Shown: one piece after another, positions 6,559-8,640 of the stretch | How the letters are laid out: each line of letters starts with the position of its first letter | How positions within the stretch are numbered: the stretch's first letter is position 1 | Source: Acidobacteriota bacterium | GTDB lineage: Bacteria; Acidobacteriota; Vicinamibacteria; Vicinamibacterales; CAVVIG01 | Length of the DNA: 8,640 nt | Assembly: GCA_003222555.1 (NCBI GenBank) | Contig: QHWL01000079.1 | Span: 408 to 9,047 of the forward strand | Reading direction: 5' to 3' | Program-made: the position numbers and the translations under genes | Notes under the pieces: model-generated | Databases searched by the model: none | The model's input: only the letters and a program-made list of their open reading frames with translations | Told to the model about the DNA's origin: nothing

Positions 6559-8235
6559 TTACGGGTGAAGCACTTGATGGACGAAGGCGACGGCAATTGA
6601 TCCCTCGCCGACGGCGGAGGCGACGCGCTTGATGTTGCCGCCTCGCACATCGCCGACCGCAAAGACACCGGGACGACTGGTTTCGAGAAGATACGGCGGC
6701 CGGGTCAGCCCCCATCCGGCTGCCGACAGATCGGCCTGCGATAGTTCCGGGCCGGTCTTGATGAATCCCTTGTCGTCGAGCACGAGGCATCGCTCGAGCC
6801 ACCCGGTATTCGGCACAGCGCCGGTCATCATGAACACGTGCCGGATATCGTGGGTCTCGACGTTGCCGTTGCTATTGTCGCGCCAGCGGACCCGCTCGAG
6901 ATGGCCGTTGCCGTCCAGGGCGACGATCTCGGTACGGGTGAGCAGGCCGATCGCGGGGTTGTCGTCGATGCGGCGAATGAGATAACGCGACATCGTGTCT
7001 GCCAAGCCATCTCCGCGGACCAGCATGTGCACGCGTTTGGCGGTCTGCGCGAGAAACACCGCGGCCTGCCCTGCCGAATTGCCGCCGCCGACGACGATGA
7101 CCTCCTCGGCGAGACACAGCTGCGCCTCCATCGGCGTCGCGCCGTAGTACACGCCGGCGCCTTCGAACTGCGAGAGGTTCTCGAGCGGCGGTTTTCGGTA
7201 TTCCGCGCCGGTGGCGATGATCACCGCGCGCGCCGCGATACCGGGTCCGCCGTCAATCTGCACGCCGTACGGCTGCCGGTCGCAGGCCAGCCGGGTGGCG
7301 GCTTTCGCGATCATGATTTGCGCGCCGAACTTCTGCGCCTGCGCGTAGGCGCGGCCCGTAAGGTCCAACCCTGAAATGCCCGTCGGAAACCCGAGATAGT
7401 TTTCGATTCTGGAGCTGGATCCGGCCTGGCCGCCGGGCGAATTCGACTCAAGCACAAGGACGTCGAGGCCTTCCGACGCACCGTACACCGCCGCCGCCAG
7501 CCCCGCCGGTCCCGCACCGACGATCAGCAGATCGCTCACGCGCGTCTGATCGATGGCGTCGTTGAAGCCGAGGCACTCGGCGATCTGCGCATTGCTCGGA
7601 TTCCGCAGCACGGCGTCGCCGCGGCAGATCAGGACGGGCACATCGGCCGCGCGCACATGAAATTGATCGAGCAGCTCCTGCGCGTCGGCGTCGCGATCGA
7701 GGTCGATGTAGTGGAACGGATGGCCGTTGCGGGTCAGGAACTCCTTCACTCGGAGCGTGCCGGCGCAGTGCGTCGAGCCAAGCACGACGACATCGCCAAG
7801 GTCGCGCGCGATCAGCTCGACACGGCGGAGCATGAACGCCCGCATGAGGATGGCGCTCAACTCGGCGTCGGTTTGCACGAGGGCGAGCAGTTGCTCGCGG
7901 TTGAGCTCGATCACCTCGCCCGGCTCGGTGACGCGCATCGTCGCCATGGCCCTGCGGCCCGTGATCATCGAGACTTCGCCCGAGAATTGACCGGGCCGGT
8001 GCGTGACGATGAGCGTTGCGGCCCCGTCGGACACCTGGAGCGCGCCGCTGACGACCACGAAGAACGGGACGGCCTTGGCGCCGGCTTCGACCAGCACCTC
8101 CCCGCGGGCGACCGGGCGGCGCCTTCCACGTGCCGCGATCCGCGCGACCTGTGCGTCGGTCAACGTCGGGAACAGCCGGTCGCTTGGAGAGGACGCGGTC
8201 GGTTGCAGCGGTAGTGACTTATCGAGCCCGTTCAC
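6559..8235 (-). CDS. Cyclic nucleotide-binding / glutaredoxin-like / TrxR-like fusion flavoprotein lacking CxxC
   Basis: The protein is 558 residues in three parts. Residues ~20-145 form a CRP-type cyclic nucleotide-binding domain, with a phosphate-cassette-like FSGEVSMITGRRAMATMRV. Residues ~148-225 are glutaredoxin/thioredoxin-like (VVLGSTHCAGTLRVKEFL), with a single Cys157. Residues ~233-558 are thioredoxin-reductase-like: FAD motif GAGPAG (240-245), NADPH motif GGGNSAGQAA (383-392) and the late FAD motif VFAVGDVRGG (524-533). Where E. coli TrxR has CATCDG, this protein has GATPME (365-370), so both redox cysteines are missing; Cys374 is the nearest. It is probably an FAD/NADPH oxidoreductase whose electron path differs from TrxR, possibly gated by a nucleotide. 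It starts at GTG because an in-frame TGA lies two codons upstream. First gene of a pair with the DinB gene; a cyclase gene ends 66 bp upstream. Confidence 0.9.
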   Translation of the reverse strand: MNGLDKSLPLQPTASSPSDRLFPTLTDAQVARIAARGRRRPVARGEVLVEAGAKAVPFFVVVSGALQVSDGAATLIVTHRPGQFSGEVSMITGRRAMATMRVTEPGEVIELNREQLLALVQTDAELSAILMRAFMLRRVELIARDLGDVVVLGSTHCAGTLRVKEFLTRNGHPFHYIDLDRDADAQELLDQFHVRAADVPVLICRGDAVLRNPSNAQIAECLGFNDAIDQTRVSDLLIVGAGPAGLAAAVYGASEGLDVLVLESNSPGGQAGSSSRIENYLGFPTGISGLDLTGRAYAQAQKFGAQIMIAKAATRLACDRQPYGVQIDGGPGIAARAVIIATGAEYRKPPLENLSQFEGAGVYYGATPMEAQLCLAEEVIVVGGGNSAGQAAVFLAQTAKRVHMLVRGDGLADTMSRYLIRRIDDNPAIGLLTRTEIVALDGNGHLERVRWRDNSNGNVETHDIRHVFMMTGAVPNTGWLERCLVLDDKGFIKTGPELSQADLSAAGWGLTRPPYLLETSRPGVFAVGDVRGGNIKRVASAVGEGSIAVAFVHQVLHP

Positions 8236-8243
8236 AGGTCACC

Positions 8244-8269
8244 CAGAATACCTCTTCTCCGGTGTTCTG
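8244..8269. promoter_or_regulatory. Inverted repeat in the leader of the flavoprotein gene
   Basis: CAGAATACC (8244-8252) and GGTGTTCTG (8261-8269) pair over 9 bp with one mismatch around 8 nt. It lies 9-34 bp upstream of the GTG start. It could be an operator or an RNA hairpin near the ribosome binding site. No convincing promoter is seen in this 66-bp gap. Confidence 0.35.
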
Positions 8270-8301
8270 GCGGTTCCTCGCGTCCCCTAATCGGACCTTC
8301 C

Positions 8302-8640
8302 CTAAAAAATCGCCAGCGGGTTGAGCGGTGATCCGGTTCCTTTATCGATCCGAAGCGGCGAGGCGACGAAGAGGAACTCATACCGATTGAGTCGGCTTGC
8401 CTCTTCCGCCGCGCGTTCGAAGTCGAGATTGTCGAAAATATCCACGCCCATCGCGACGAGCGCGAGTCGATGGAGCGGATTGTTAACCGATGGTGGAAGG
8501 CCCGTTGGCGACACGTCATTTGGCCCGTCGCAGCCGATGAACGAAACACCGCGATCCTTCAAGAAATACGCGACGTCGGCATGATAGCCGGCGAACCCGC
8601 TGGTGTTCGGCCAGGCCCCGAGCGCCGCGCGTCGCTTCCA
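8302..8640 (-). CDS. Second cyclase-family hydrolase, C-terminal part (5' end outside window)
   Basis: The frame is open to the right edge; about 112 residues are visible. The TTG at 8562 is internal, not a start. Visible C-terminal family features are GYHADVAYFLKDRGVSFIGC, then DGPNDVSP, then a conserved His in NNPLHRLALVAMGV, and the tail GTGSPLNPLAIF. The tail parallels ATGSPVNPIATF in the other cyclase gene at 376-1377. The metal-binding HxGTHxD motif would lie outside the window, so activity cannot be judged. It ends 66 bp before the flavoprotein gene on the same strand and may share a transcript with it. Substrate unknown. Confidence 0.85.
   Translation of the reverse strand, partial: WKRRAALGAWPNTSGFAGYHADVAYFLKDRGVSFIGCDGPNDVSPTGLPPSVNNPLHRLALVAMGVDIFDNLDFERAAEEASRLNRYEFLFVASPLRIDKGTGSPLNPLAIF

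Noticed and set aside
6548..6802. Longer N-terminus for the DinB-like protein
   Set aside because: It overlaps the flavoprotein gene out of frame and is Arg-rich low complexity. ATG 6547 has a Shine-Dalgarno.
8302..8330. T6 run at the end of the second cyclase gene as a - strand terminator
   Set aside because: The run is inside the coding end (Ile-Phe-stop) and no stable GC stem can be formed directly before it.

Overview
The window is GC-rich, densely coding bacterial chromosome. No RNA genes, insertion sequences, CRISPR arrays or phage genes are visible. The gene mix (HEAT-repeat protein, two cyclase-family hydrolases, a DinB-fold protein, a cyclic-nucleotide-domain/TrxR fusion) would fit an Acidobacteriota-like or proteobacterial soil bacterium. 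That is an impression from family content, not a phylogenetic result.

Left part (1-2265): the 3' end of a HEAT-repeat gene (+) meets a complete secreted cyclase-family hydrolase (-). Their stop codons are one base apart, and a good intrinsic terminator for the HEAT gene lies inside the end of the cyclase gene. A 2OG-Fe(II) oxygenase of the Oxygenase-NA type (PF09859-like) is divergent from the cyclase and starts at a TTG with a strong Shine-Dalgarno.

Middle (2282-5957): tag (3-methyladenine DNA glycosylase I, -) converges on the oxygenase. Upstream of tag and just downstream of lon lies a short ORF, too small for ordinary gene calling, that reads as the last ~50 residues of a Dps ferritin-like protein, apparently a truncated dps remnant. 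lon (-) and a marR-type regulator (+) are divergent across 70 bp. The two promoters have -35 boxes overlapping on opposite strands inside a palindrome that looks like a MarR operator, and both transcripts are predicted to be nearly leaderless.

Right part (6002-8640, all -): the end of a second cyclase-family gene, then a three-domain flavoprotein (cyclic-nucleotide-binding domain, glutaredoxin-like domain, TrxR-like FAD/NADPH domain without the redox CxxC), then a DinB-superfamily protein whose ribosome binding site touches the stop codon of the flavoprotein.

The genes share a loose stress theme: alkylation repair (tag, perhaps the oxygenase), protein quality control (lon), a MarR sensor, a redox flavoprotein and a lost dps. 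I do not see a clearly new multi-gene system. The most checkable points are the dps remnant, the shared lon/marR operator and the TrxR-like fusion lacking CxxC.
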